Source: Struthio camelus
Lineage: Eukaryota > Chordata > Aves > Struthioniformes > Struthionidae
DNA length: 64,000 bases
Assembly (NCBI RefSeq): GCF_040807025.1
Contig: NC_090943.1
Coordinates: 978,356 to 1,042,355, forward strand
Direction of reading: 5' to 3'
How positions within the stretch are numbered: the first letter of the stretch is position 1; each line of letters opens with the position of its first letter. The translations under genes were made by a program, and so were the position numbers. Under the pieces are notes generated by a model. The model was not told where the DNA came from, did no database searches, and saw only the letters and a list, made by a program, of their open reading frames with translations. Below are positions 31,901 through 43,329 of the stretch, in pieces.

Positions 31901-33481
31901 GCATTCACCCTTATATATATATTATATATATATATAATTTTTTTTTATGTCCCAGACTGGACTTTTTCTTGGAATAGAGTGGTTTCCTGGGGTATTTTTT
32001 CCTGCTGTTTCAGTGCTCTCCTCTACTGAGTGCAATTAAAACTTGACAGTGGAGTTGCCTTTACTTCTCTAAGCCTGTTCCATACCTCAGAGCTATCTTG
32101 GTGCCATAGCTGAAAGGTTTTGTTTGCTTGTCTCTTGAGTAAAATGTAAAACTGGTTTCTGCCCTTTTATAGCAGCTAAAAGTTCAAAATGCCCTTCAGA
32201 GAAAGAGCATTAAGACCGCTCAGCTTGCAAGGACTAGGAGGGAAGAGAGGCTTGAGAGCAGTTGCCATATAACAAATGGAAACCTGGAGTCTCATAATGT
32301 ACTAAAAGAAAGTTCAAACACTTGAGCTTTGAGTTTTCAGCCTCTAATTCAGAAAAGGAGACTTAATAAATGCCCAGTGGCTCTCTTCTGGGCCACTGTT
32401 GAGAGGATGGAGTTTCTCTTATCACTTGGCTTCTGTTTTAGCGTTTCTGTCGCCTTATTCTGATGCTCTCGCCGGCTCTCTTTGCCGTTCTAACATAAAG
32501 TACATTGGCATGATTGTCACTTCAGTCCCTTTCAGGCCCTCACTCCTTAGACTGTTTTTTTAAGATTACCTTCCCATTTCGCGACTTGGGGAACTTTTGG
32601 GCAGGTGCCAGATATGCAACCTTTCTGCAGACCCGGTCTGTGGCCTGTTGGGCCACGTGCTGTTCGCCCTTTTTGGCCCCGTGCTGTTTCCCAGGGGAGT
32701 GGTGGGTGTCCCAGCGTTTCGGCCCTCTCGGGGGATGCCGGTGCATGTGGCACAGTGAGCACCTTGGCATTTTGGCCGTTGCGGGGGATACGCTGGTGCC
32801 TGGGGGGGTGGTGGCTGCCCCTGGGTTTTGCTTTCCACCCTCTTGGGTGTGTTCTCCCCAGACAGAGGCCTGAGGGCCTCAAGGTGGCAGCATGGAACAG
32901 CTCATGGCAGGATCAAACGCTTTGGCTGATCTGGTGTGGGAGCAAGGGGCTGGCTGGCCAGTCCTGAGATGGACTAAATACAAGTATTTCCTACATCTGC
33001 GTCATTTCAAGGCGAATATTGGATAGAGTTATTTAGTATACTTACAGTATATGTTGATGTCTACCCAAAAACTTAAGGCGAGAGCTGTTTAAGCTGGGCG
33101 GAAAGCTCTTCATTTAATAGCTATCACTTCCAGCGTGGCTGTGGTCTAAATATCCCTTGGCTTTGTTCTTGAATTTCTGGTGTGAAACTCCTGCTAGTAG
33201 TCCAACTCAGTATGGCCTCCATTCTGTTTATTCTGGAGGGCAGTGACAATTGCTGGGCTGTGTTGTCTCCAGAGTCAGCAAGTCTCGGGGACTGTCACTC
33301 CTGTGACGCACTAACGTGCAACCCGCTTCTCTTTCCCCAGAGCTTCTGCGAGCCCCAGAGTTATCGCCCCATGCACCACGAGGACTTTAAAGAAGACCTG
33401 AAAAGGTTCCGCACCAAAAGCCGGACTTGGGCTGGTGAGAAGAGCAAAAGGGAGTTGTACAGTCGCTTGAAGAAACTCTAA
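19226..33481 (+). CDS. CDC25A: M-phase inducer phosphatase 1 (CDC25A), complete, 16 exons
   Basis: The coding exons are 19226-19377, 22128-22213, 24328-24382, 25132-25167, 25320-25356, 25737-25838, 26696-26812, 27711-27845, 28570-28644, 29365-29517, 29754-29846, 30274-30336, 30419-30517, 31243-31373, 31770-31881 and 33341-33481. Together they give 1587 nt, 528 aa plus stop (human CDC25A is 524 aa). Every junction is GT-AG and in phase. The protein removes inhibitory Thr14/Tyr15 phosphates from CDK-cyclin complexes in nucleus and cytoplasm. Visible elements: DSG degron at about 78-80 (SCF-bTrCP), KRNHSDS Chk1-type site, KEN box at 154-156 (APC/C-Cdh1), QRQNSAP with Ser190 (14-3-3 type site), and catalytic HCEFSSER with Cys435 and Arg441. 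The C-terminus [20 protein letters not shown] is family-specific and points to CDC25A rather than B or C. The donor of exon 10 (ACG|GTTGGT) is the weakest. Confidence 0.96.
19398..20410 (+). repeat. ~46-bp-unit minisatellite, about 22 copies (CDC25A intron 1)
   Basis: Each unit is a C-run of 7-13 bases, 3-7 A, GGAGGGAGGCCTCGAGGGCC and CCTTTCTGCCT (or CCTTC). About 22 head-to-tail copies are counted, with variation mainly in C-run and A-run length and a few GAGG/GAAGG or AACGG changes. Long frames on both strands over this region are artefacts of the repeat. C-run length differences change the frame between units. Confidence 0.95.
20411..22127 (+). other. Rest of CDC25A intron 1
   Basis: A GC-rich CpG shore (20.4-21.3 kb) grades into AT-rich intron. 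A poly-A tract lies at about 21691-21709. No further exon is recognised. Confidence 0.55.
22128..29846 (+). CDS. CDC25A: CDC25A exons 2-11: N-terminal regulatory region
   Basis: Ten exons encode residues 51-347. Exon 2 (22128-22213) ends SSESTDSG, the phosphodegron. Exons 3-5 encode [20 protein letters not shown] and [12 protein letters not shown]. Exon 6 (25737-25838) encodes [15 protein letters not shown] and ends EENKEN. Exon 7 (26696-26812) contains [14 protein letters not shown] and QRQNSAP. Exon 8 (27711-27845) is 45 codons, exactly the human length, and ends [14 protein letters not shown]. Exon 9 (28570-28644) holds [12 protein letters not shown]. Exons 10-11 (29365-29517, 29754-29846) carry a KRxxxxRSQEE / KSKKRRS basic stretch (likely nuclear localisation) and finish [10 protein letters not shown]. 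This half turns over by ubiquitin-mediated degradation in the known proteins. Confidence 0.93.
22214..24327 (+). other. CDC25A: CDC25A intron 2
   Basis: 2.1 kb of AT-rich intron. No recognisable repeat family, exon or RNA gene. Confidence 0.6.
25942..25973 (+). repeat. Poly-T tract (32 T) in CDC25A intron 6
   Basis: A pure mononucleotide run of 32 T, prone to length error in assembly. Confidence 0.9.
30274..33481 (+). CDS. CDC25A: CDC25A exons 12-16: rhodanese-like catalytic domain
   Basis: Exon 12 (30274-30336) encodes [20 protein letters not shown]. Exon 13 (30419-30517) has [16 protein letters not shown], the conserved Asp-Cys-Arg strand. Exon 14 (31243-31373) ends with the active-site loop [11 protein letters not shown], where Cys435 is the nucleophile and Arg441 binds phosphate. 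Exon 15 (31770-31881) carries [20 protein letters not shown]. Exon 16 (33341-33481) carries [20 protein letters not shown] and the CDK-docking tail. The stop is TAA at 33479-33481. No catalytic residue is lost. Confidence 0.96.
31912..31946 (+). repeat. (TA)n microsatellite and T-run in CDC25A intron 15
   Basis: TATATA repeats with one ATTA interruption, followed by T8, 30 bases after the exon 15 donor. Confidence 0.85.
31947..33340 (+). other. CDC25A: CDC25A intron 15
   Basis: The 1.4-kb intron includes a locally GC-rich block (about 32600-32900) with loosely repeated GGCC / GTGCTGTT words that differs in composition from its surroundings. It may be an old insertion; no family is recognised. 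Confidence 0.45.
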
Positions 33482-35903
33482 GGGCTGAACTGAACAACCA
33501 AAGACCCCCCATCTTGGGGGAAGGTTGTAGTGGGAGGGGAGATGTGTCTATTCCTTGCTTGGGGTTATCAGGTACCAGCTCTCTCCTCGTCTGACGTCTT
33601 ACTGGAAACACTGTGGAACTTAGGCTCACGGCCGCAGGCGTGAGCCTTGCGATGTGGATGCTGATTCAGAGCTGACTCTTCTCAATGTTTCTGTTAAGCT
33701 GCTCCATGAAAATGGCTTCTTGCTTTCTGTGACATCCACAAACAAACTGCCCAACAGTCTGCCCTGCGAAGGGATGGGAAGAGTCTGTCATGTGCCATGT
33801 ACGTGGGTCTCAGCCTGGCATGGGGTGTAAACGGTGAGGATATTTTAGTGCCTGGGGTTTTTAAATTTTTAATGCCTTTTTTTATTTAAATACAGTCAAA
33901 TGAAGCTAATACCACTGCAACTGAATCATCTGGATTGTGCTCAAACCTTATTTCTGCTAAAGGGCAGCCTGCTGCAGGAGGGTTTTAATTCTGTTCTCAG
34001 CCACAGCTTTGATTCAGTGTTTCGGTAGCATAATGCAGTGCAGTGAAGTAAGATGAGAAGTAGTTCTTTACTGCTAGGGTTTTCAGAGCTAAACTTCCCA
34101 TGTTATGCTGGGAAGCCCCTTGAAGGCAATCTAAGGGGAAACTGCTTATTGTACGTAGATATCATGTTCTCCTAATTTATGTAATCTAGATTGCTTTATT
34201 TCATAGCAATTTCTAAAGAAGCTGGTGTTTCAAAGTAGGCAGAATTTCTGGGAATTGAACTCGATTCAAAATGGGCAGTTTCAGGTGATCTCAAAAATAC
34301 CAGGAGGCAAAGCAGTTACCAGTTTTCTCAACAATAGTAATTCACCGCTGCTCACTTCAAGGTTATGTATTATCCCAAAATGTGTCCAGTAAAGAACGTG
34401 ACTGTGGGGAATCATGCCAATCCCATCAGCACGCCTTTCCTGAGGCTGCTCTAAAGCTGCTCCTGCTGCCATGGGTTTGACTTCAGATGTTTGCCAATTA
34501 TAAAGTACTAGAAGAGCCTTCTGCCAAAAAAATTCCTTTGTCAGGAAGTATAAATAGCTTTGAAAGGAGGAGAAAATGCTACCGCCAACGCCGCGCTCCA
34601 GCTGAGCCCTGCGGGTCGCCCACCAAACGCAGGTTCACGCTTCTGTGGCACAACAGTGCCAGTGTTCAACGCTGCTTTGCTGCCGCCTTGGTGACGCAGG
34701 AGACCCAACTAGCGAACGTTGCCGTAGCCCACTGACTTCAAGGCCGGCCAGCCGCTCGCTGCAGCAGCGCTGTGGTCCGTGCAGTTTGCCGGTAGCTCAT
34801 CCTCCTCCCATGCGAACGTCCTGGTGAAACATGCCCTTGTGGAGGGAGCGTGCAGCCTGGGCACGGCCGCGCATCCCCAGGCTCTCCCTTGGTACTTTAG
34901 CAGAAATCTTGGTGCTTCACATGGCTTGATTTGTACGGTGCAAGCCAATCTTACATGCAGTTGTATTTATGTCAAAAAAAATACTGAAATGGGGGTGGTT
35001 ATGTGGAGTTTTAACTTGATTTTTAAGCTATTTCTTAAGACCTGCAGTTAATACTCTTCAAAAGTGAAAGGATAAACTTTCAACTCTTGAATTAACTCTC
35101 TGCTTTTTAAAAAATACCAACTTTTGTTGGCTTCTCTTTCGAAAAGTTAAATGCCATGAACAGGAAGGTGTTAAGAAATGCTAAATCAGAAATGGTGATT
35201 ACTTAAGTTGCTCTTTGGGACAGTGAGTGTATCCCACATCTCGCCTGAAAAGCCCAGAGGGCCCGAGGAAGCCGCTGAGCTGACCTGGAGGCCCAAGCTG
35301 TAGGAGGGGATCGTGTGTCCGTGAGCCAACTGCGAGGGCTGACTGTCACTATAAGTGGTAAATAATCAGTTTAGCAAACTGTGTCACACAAGGTGTTTCA
35401 GTGCAGCCTGGTGAACAGTCGCTCTATGCGAAGTTAACTTGCTAGCCACATTCAAAAAAAAAAAAAAAAATTAGATGGAGATTGTTTATTGAGTCATAAC
35501 GTTCCTCTCTGGGGTCGCTCATCTGCAGTTTCTGGCCTGAAACCATTGTAGCAGTCTGCAGCTTTACAGTTGTCCTTCCATGTCTCTAAATCAGCTAATT
35601 ATTCCAAACTTCCTGATATTCAGGAGATTAAATGTGTTGCAGGTGTTGCCATTTCCTGGGTTCAGCAGTACTGGAGGGCTGGAGCCGCAGCGTGCGTTTT
35701 GAGCGATTTTTAGCTGTGCACGTAATGCTGTTGAGATGGAAATGCAACCCCTGGCTTTATACCTGACCTCCTCCTTTTCTGTGTACTGTGTTTGGGAGTC
35801 TCGTGGGTGTGAAGGAGAAAGCTGCAAAATGTATGTTTCTGAACAGGAGCTGTACTAAAGCAGCCTGCAATTGTAATAGGCTACTGCAGGCTATGAGAAT
35901 AAA
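33482..35903 (+). other. CDC25A: Probable CDC25A 3' UTR
   Basis: AT-rich sequence after the stop without large frames. Candidate poly(A) signals are ATTAAA at 35627-35632 and AATAAA at 35898-35903. The upstream 2.1 kb has no canonical AATAAA that I could find. A 3' UTR near 2.1-2.4 kb is compatible with the roughly 2-kb human UTR. A 17-18 A run lies near 35454-35470. Confidence 0.5.
35898..35903 (+). terminator. CDC25A: Polyadenylation signal AATAAA (candidate CDC25A end)
   Basis: The first canonical AATAAA downstream of the CDC25A stop, in an A/T-rich context, followed by a rise in GC content. Confidence 0.45.
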
Positions 35904-36799
35904 GTACTTAAAATCCATGCTGTCTACTCAGCTTACGCGTTCCCCTTGTGATGCTGCGCGTGAAGGTGTACCAGCGCGCTGCTCGGCCTAACGCAGGCAG
36001 CCGCCTCCCTGAGCCGGGGCTTAGAAAGCCCACGCTGACGGTCACTGTTTTTCTGGTCCTGCCTTCTTTGCTTCTCGCTTCCGGGATAACTTTAAACTAC
36101 AGCGAGGATGGAAAAAAATACTGACTCCCCCAGGGTACTGGGAAGCGAGGGTAAACCTGTTGGAGGAAGACCGGCTTTCTGGCCTGACCGGCAGAGACGC
36201 GACAGCTTCCAGCAAGTCACAGCTGAACGCGTGTGGGGCTGGTGGAGGCGGCTGGATGAGCAGCCGTGGGCTTCGGGGACGGGGTCCTGCCGGCAATGGA
36301 CGGGAAAGCGCAGTTGAGCCCAGTCTGGGCTAGGAGGAGAGCCGGGAGTCAGGTCGCCAGGTGCGGGTTAATGTGGGAATACCGGAGTGGCAGCTCTGGA
36401 TTTCAAAGCAGCATCTCTGCCCCTCGTACCTCCCTTGCCGCGGGGAGCTCTGCAGCCGCAGAGCCGGGGGCCGGGTCCTTTCCCCGGGAAACACCTGGGA
36501 GGTGCTTGTGAAGGCTGCCCGTAACTGCAGCCCAGAGCGCGCTGATGGAGGGCAGGTGGCCAACAACAGGGTCAGAATTAAAAGCTTCACTTCAAAATAC
36601 AGCAATGTGACTTCAAATCCACTGGAGGCTAAAGCAGAGGGGTATTTTTTTTCCTGCCTCCATCTGTCGCTCTTAAAACTGATGTTGAAAGCGGCTTACG
36701 GCTTCATCAGCTTCTAGCACGAGCTCCCGAGCGCCGCAAAGCTTAGCGTTTTCTTTCATACTGCTTTACCTTTTGTGGCCTGGAAGGAGACCTGCAGCA
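35904..36799. other. Intergenic flank of the orphan CpG island
   Basis: Moderately GC-rich unique sequence. No gene, repeat or RNA feature is recognised. Confidence 0.4.
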
Positions 36800-38990
36800 T
36801 GGAAGTGGGAGCTTTGAAAGGAAAGGTAGATGTGCCGGCAGCCCGCTGTTGGAGGGGGGCTGTGCGCAGCCAGCAGCGGGGATCGGCCTCCCCCGAGCTG
36901 CCCGCGGGGCTTTTCAGCTACTCCGTTAGGAAGAGAAAAAGGCGGGTGAAACTACACCCAGGCTGCCGGGCAAATGCCTGGTTTGGAAGGGATTTGCGCC
37001 TCTTCAAACCCTCTCCTCTCCCAGCCCTGGGCTCGTGTTTTCCTCGCCTGCCGCGTTGCTCTCCCACCCCCTGGAGCCCCTCCTGGCTCTCGCGTCCCAC
37101 CCCTGGAGGCGCCTTCCCCCAAAGGCCGCTCCGCTCTGCGCAGGCGCCGTAGCAGCGGCGAGCGAGACCTCTCGCCTTTTGCTAACGTTTGCCAAACGAA
37201 GGTGCAAAACCTCCTCCCCGCGGGACCGCTGGCTGCCGTTATCTCCGCGTGGGCCAGGAGCGGCGGCTCCCTTCTCCCCGTGACCACCTCGGCAAACGCT
37301 GAGGCTGGTCTTTGCCCAGCCCGGGCGAAGCAGGAGGCTCCACGAGGACCAGGAGGCCCGAGCCATCAGCTAAAACTCGATACTAAAGCCGAGCTGCGGG
37401 CAGGGGCCGGGAGCGCCAGCGCGGGGCCTGGAGGGAAACGGTGCAAGAGCTTGTCCCGGCGGTCGCGTCCCTCTCCGGTTTGGAAGCCGAGGGAGCAGGA
37501 GGAAGCCGGGGGCCGTGCAAACCGCCCCGCTCGCTCCGCTTCGCCAGCTCTGCGGCCGACGGCACGGCCCCGAGGAGCGGCGGGCTTCGGAGCCCCGTCC
37601 CCCACCGCGGCTCCCCGGCGCTGGTCTCCCTTCCCCGTCCCGCCTGTGGAGCTGCCGGCGGGGGCGAGAGGGGCTTCCTCCCCGCGCGGCTGGCGCTGCG
37701 TCGCCGGGAAAGTAATGGCCAAGCGCGATAAGCCGCCGCCGCCGGGCTGCGAGCGCCGGGGGCCCTTCGCTTTCCCAGACCGCAGCGTCGCGCGGGTCCC
37801 GGCGAGGCCGCTCTGCGGAAACGAGCCCGTAGCTCCGCGCGTCGGCCCCGGCGGGGGCGCGCGCCCGGCAGGACGGCCCCGAAAGCCCCGGAGGTACCCG
37901 AATACGCGGCCAGCGGTTGGAGGAGCCGCGCGGAGGGGGAAGGTCCTCGGTCGAGGAGGCCGGAGGCAGGCAGAGCTGGGAAGGACGCTCGCCGCCGGCT
38001 GTCGGCCGGGTTGGGGCGCGCCGGAGAGTCCTCCTCCTCCTCCTCCTCCTCCTCCTCCGGCTGCCGGCCGAGGACGCGCGGGAGGCCGGGACGCCCCGCG
38101 AGGAGGCCGAGGGGCCTCCGGACCTGCCCGTCCTCCCCGTCGAGGCGGAGGCGCCGGATGCCGCCCCGTTCGCTGACTCCTTCGGCGGCGGAGCGGCGGG
38201 AGGCTCCCGGCGGAGCGGGACCAGCCCCCCGCCGCCGTCGGAAAACCGCCCGACCGAGGGCCCCGTTCAACAACGCGTCACCGCTCCCAGGGGACCCTCG
38301 GGCGGCCGCCGCGCCGCGCTGCTGCGACCGGGAGTCTTGCGCGACGGTCGGTTTGTGCCCCGGGCCGCCAGAGCAGCCACCCTCCAGGCACGGGGCCGCG
38401 GGCTCCTGCGCGGCGCCCGGGGGGCTCCCGCCGCCCGCTAGCGCCCTGCTCCTCGCTCTGGGGCCAGGCCCCGTTCCTCCGGGATTTCACCCCAAACTCA
38501 CACCGGGCAGGGGCCGCTCGTCGTTCCCCGCCGGGGGGGGAACAAGCTGCGGCAGCGACTCCGAAGCGGCCGGCGGCGGCCGGGGGGGTTTTATCTTCCG
38601 CTGCGGCAGCTGTTTGCAAAGCGAACGCGCGTCCGCGCCCGGGGAGCCCGTCTCTCGCCTGGGGAGCCGACAGTATCGCTAAAGACGTTCAGACCGAGGA
38701 GACAACGGGGCGCTTGTTATCGCCGGGCCGTGGCCAGCGGTGCGAGAGGTGGGCGGCCGCGGCGGAGCCGGGGCGCTCGCACCCGCTGCTGCTGGAGTTG
38801 GTGGCAAACGGCCCCCGCCGGCCCTGCTGGCGCCCCCGGAGCTGGCCGCGGCGCGCGGGCGGCCTGCGCGAGGGGGAGGACGGGCTGGCGCGAAGGCCCC
38901 GGGCGAACGCGAAGAGCCGGGCTGAGACCGCTCTCATGCTCCCTCCTCTCCCGCTGGTGGTGGCAGGGGACCTTTGCCAGAAACACGTCT
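36800..38990. promoter_or_regulatory. Strong CpG island of about 2.2 kb with no assigned gene
   Basis: CpG-dense, very GC-rich block with a (TCC)n run at about 38030-38058. Frames up to 400 codons on + (36974-38176) and about 300 on - (37383-38273) overlap each other. They are Pro/Arg/Ala-rich and contain no recognisable domain, so composition explains them. The island lies between the CDC25A 3' end and the next promoter. It could mark an unannotated promoter, a lncRNA start or a distal enhancer. Confidence 0.6.
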
Positions 38991-41900
38991 GCACGGAGGC
39001 AACAGCAGCGAGTTGGGGTTTGGGGCTCTGACCCAGGGCTGCTCTGCCGCAGAGGGAACAGTCACCGAAACAGGCAGGTAGCGGAGAGCAAGAGGCGCTG
39101 GCTGTTGGACCGTGCGCACCCTCACGCCTGTTACGGGGGATGCAACAAGGAAGCCTGAGAAAAATGAAGTATATGTTGTTAAGACGGGCCTTAAATTAGC
39201 TGTCGTCTTCACGCCTGCAGCTGAGCACCCGCACTCTCCTGGCGGCTCAGCACGGGTGTGAGGGCCGTCCTCACCTATACGTTCTTGCTGTGTTGCTGGG
39301 CCTTAACTGCTTCTGCAAGCCGAGGACACACTCAAGGTCCCTCCCGAAGCGCGGTGGAGCCGTCCGGTCCCCCGCGCCTGCCTCTGCTCGCGGAGCAACC
39401 AAAGCCTGGGCCCCAGGCCCAGCTGGAGCCCTCTTCAGCAGGTCACGGACACGGCTAAAACAGAGCGTGAGCGTCCGTGCTTCGCCGAATGGCTCTGCTG
39501 GCAAGAGCGGGGTTCAAATGCCTGTTTTTCCTCCTGGACGAGACCAGGAGATCACGACGTAGCCAGCGAGGCGCTCTCTCCTCCTCACCGCAGGACAGCT
39601 AAAACAGACTTTTCTTTCTCCAGAATGATGTTGCTATTGTTGCTGCTAAAAGTACGTAGACACCCACCCGCGCATAAATGACTCAGTTCTTTCCAGGCAG
39701 AGCAGGTCCCCGCCGCGCTCCCTTGCATGCGGGCCGTCTCCGTGCTGCGGCTAGCGCTGTCCTGCTCTCCGTGCAGGCCAGGCCCCTCCGGGCTGCGCCG
39801 GCAGCTCAGCGAGCCGGGGAATTCAGCTGAGTCACGGCGTCAGGTTGCTGGAAGCATCTGTAAAAAGACATTGTTAATCAGCCTGGGAGGAGACGCTGTT
39901 CCAGGTCGGGAGAACCACGTACTTCAGTTCATCGTGGCTCGGCTGCACACGCGGCGCCTGCAGGACTCCGGGCGATACGGAGAATTACTGTGTTCCCCTC
40001 CAAACCATATAACAAAACCAGTGCCCTGGCGTGCTTTCCCCCATTCCCAAACGTCCAGTGATGAGCTTTTCAACACGCAAATATTTAACAGTGGCCAAGC
40101 TGCGTACAACTGAGAGCGCTCGTGCTCCTCAACGATTTTTATATGCCCAGCTGGACAAACCGGGTCAGAAGCTGCTTTTCAGCAACCCCCGAGCCTTCGC
40201 TTTCTGCAGGCTTGGGGGGTATCGAGCGGGGGCAGACATAAAACTCCTGGCCTTTTAGAAATGTGAGTTTTGGCACCGTCCTGAAATCCCTCTCCCACCT
40301 CGTTTCCTTAGCTGCCGAGCCGCGCCGGTGGCGCAGAGCTCCTGCGGGGCTTTCACCGCTGGTGGCGAGGAGCAACATCCCCTGCTCGGTCCCAAGACTG
40401 CCCTGGGAGGAAACAGGAGCAGCCCATCACGATGCATACGTGTACGTACAAACCAGCAATTTCATGCTGTCTCTTCGTGTAGGAGCTTTAAATGGTTTAC
40501 AAATAATGGCCTGGAAGTATTAGAAGCAGACACGATCTCTGCAAGGCTGAGCTCAAAGATGCCCCTGTCGGCGGGCGCTCCCGGGCTGCGGAGTCAGCCT
40601 CGTCACAACCTCAGGATGTCACGTCGGACGTTTTATCAAGCTCCCCTCAGCTGTCCTAGCAAGTATTTTTTTAACAAACATTACCACTTAAAAATACGCT
40701 GATTATTTTCAGCTACAGGTATTTTCAGTATTAAATAAAAGGCACCCGAACAGCTAAGCCCCAGTCAGGCACCCTTCATTTTTGTGGCGTAGGTCATCGG
40801 TACGTCAGTCTCTCCCTAACAACACACTTCCTTCTTCTGAACTGCTCCTCCAGTTTTGGCCCGATTTTCCTCTTTGAACAAGAGGCTGCCTGTAGTCAAC
40901 TACCAGAGAAGAGATTACCTCTCTGTTTCTTTGTGCTTGAGCCTTCTGGCTGGGAAGGGATCCCCCAAGGGATTACCACAGGATTATTTGGTAATAAATA
41001 TCCATATTTGTAATATTTGGTTACAAATCACAGCCTAATACTCTCTAATCACTGGGCATGTTTACCATACAAACATGAAACTTCTCTTTCATCACAATCC
41101 CTCCAAGATTTGTTCCCGGCCTATCTTTTAATCTAACTGTATGAGGCACCATACAAACAATAGTTAAACCAAAGCTCTTTCATCACGCTGCCAAAGGAAG
41201 TCGCTGGGTCTCTTTTCCCAGACTGGAGCCTAACTCTGTGTGGCAGCGCTCTGGGAAGCTGGTACGCGTCTTTGTCAACAAGGCCACGAGCAAAGGGAAA
41301 AATTATATATTTTGCTTGCCAGCTTCTTAGTTGGGCAGGCACCGTCGTCGCAATTACACCGGGGAGAACTGGGGAGCGCCGGGGCCTGTGCTGGGACTCA
41401 GGTGGTCCCGAGTCCTCCGAAGGCTCTAGCTCCAGTCCTCCCCTCGGCTCCGGCGGCCGGCAGCCGGCCTGCCCGTACAACACCGCACGGCGGCCTGGGT
41501 GGCGCGTGCTGCCTCACTACGGCCCTACGGGCTGGACCGAAAGACTACCAGAGCTCATTTCAGCTTCTAAGTCAGTCAGCAAACTTTCCTAAGCGATCAG
41601 CTGGCCACCTTTAACTATGCCTTTGCTCTCCCAAGCGCTTAAATAGCAGAGTTCATCGTTAAGGTTTAAAATGGGTAAGAAAAAACAATGTGTATCTGGC
41701 TCTGTTCCAGAGAAAAAAGACTAATCTGTGCTAAAATAGATGAATGCATTTTTGGAGGCCGTGATTATTTTCTTTAATCAACACAGGGTAGTGAAGCAAT
41801 AATTAGTCACAGCTGTTTGTCCGGTGAAGGGCGTTTGCGCGTGCGTGCTACAGCCCCTCTGCCCACTTTCCCTTTGAGACCGTGGCCTTGTCCCACCGCA

Positions 41901-43329
41901 CACCACTTGGAGCAGCTAGCCCAGTAGCTCTCCAAAGGGGCCCTCTTCTTCCCCTCTGCAGTGGTGTAACCCACCCCACTTCACTGCCACACGCACATCT
42001 TTATTTCCTCTCCTGGCTCTGCGAGCTGACCCGGCGCGCTCAGAGCTGTCCCCAAGGGGTCCCACTCCACTGTGGTTGCTGTGGCTCCTGGCTCCGCTGG
42101 AGGCAGCGGCACGAGTCCAATCTCACCGCAGGGATCAGCCTGCTGGGCGAGAGCCCCACAGGACCGTACGCCTGCACGCACACACGCACATACGCGAGGC
42201 AGAGCAGACTTTATGCTTGTGGCCATGATTTTGGCACTCTAGGCCTGCACAGCGCGCAGCGCAGAAGGGCCCGGGGCTGCCTGTGCCGGGTGGGCACGCC
42301 ACGCGGTGGGGGGAAGCGGCTGCGGTGTGGGGGCGCAGGGCACCGCTTTGGCGCTTCAGTGGGGAACCTCAGAATCCAGTCTGCTTTCCCCATCCCCGCT
42401 TTTGCAAGAGGCACGGCCCCATTTTATAACCTTTGAGTCAGTCTCCCTATTTAACAAGCCTCTGCTGCAAACCTACATTCATCCATTAAGTCTCAGGCTG
42501 GTCGTCTTTGTCTCTCTCGCCGTTCTAATAGCATTGCATTCTCAATAATGTTTATTTGGGATGACTGTGGGAAGATTTTGAAACCAGATATAGGCTTGGC
42601 AAAATGTTCATTATGACTGTGGCTCATCTTCCCAACCAAGAAATTGCATATTCCCCAGTGCTCCAAATCTGCTTCCATTTGCTGAAGCAGCAATTTGACA
42701 TTTAAGTCATATGGCTCTTCTCAAGGGTTTGACATTTTATTCCTCAGGTTTCCTGAGGAATTTGTTGCAGACTAACATCTAATCATACTCTGGTAGGAAT
42801 GACAGCTCACATTTAGCAAAAATACTGCTAATACTCAGGTCTGGAATCATTTCATTCAAAAGCAGATGCTTTTCCATAGCAATGGATTTATTTAAGTACT
42901 AATTGTAGGGAAATATTCGGGCTAGTTACAACCAGCACTATGCTGTCAGCATGTAAAGCTACGTGTACTGCCTTCCTGACAGTTATGACAAACTGATTAT
43001 TCCTTATTCCCTCTTCCAAAGACTCCATGGCCAAGTAAAGGAGACAACAGGCATCAGAGCCTATTTTCAGACAGAGAATTAATCTATTGACTTTTAGAAC
43101 TGCTTTGGGGCTGACACTGACAGACGTTGTCCACTAACAAAATATGGGGGGGGGGGGGACCACATGGGCCACAGCTTTAAACAGAAAGCTCCCTTTCCAG
43201 AGCTCTCGCGACAACGAGAGGTTCATGCTGCTAAAAACAAGAGATTCTCTGCTGGCTAACGCAAGGACTATGAAGGTTTCCAAGTGCTCTGTGAGCAGGA
43301 TCTGATCATTGGCCTTACTTCATCCACTT
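38991..43329. other. Intergenic region
   Basis: GC content falls from about 39.0 kb onward. Short frames only, none with a recognisable domain. A G13 run sits at about 43146-43158. No RNA gene is recognised. Confidence 0.45.

Noticed and set aside
36974-38176. 400-codon + frame in the orphan CpG island
   Set aside because: Several other long frames overlap it on both strands, composition is Pro/Arg/Ala-driven, and no splice structure or motif is visible. Kept only as a question in the findings.
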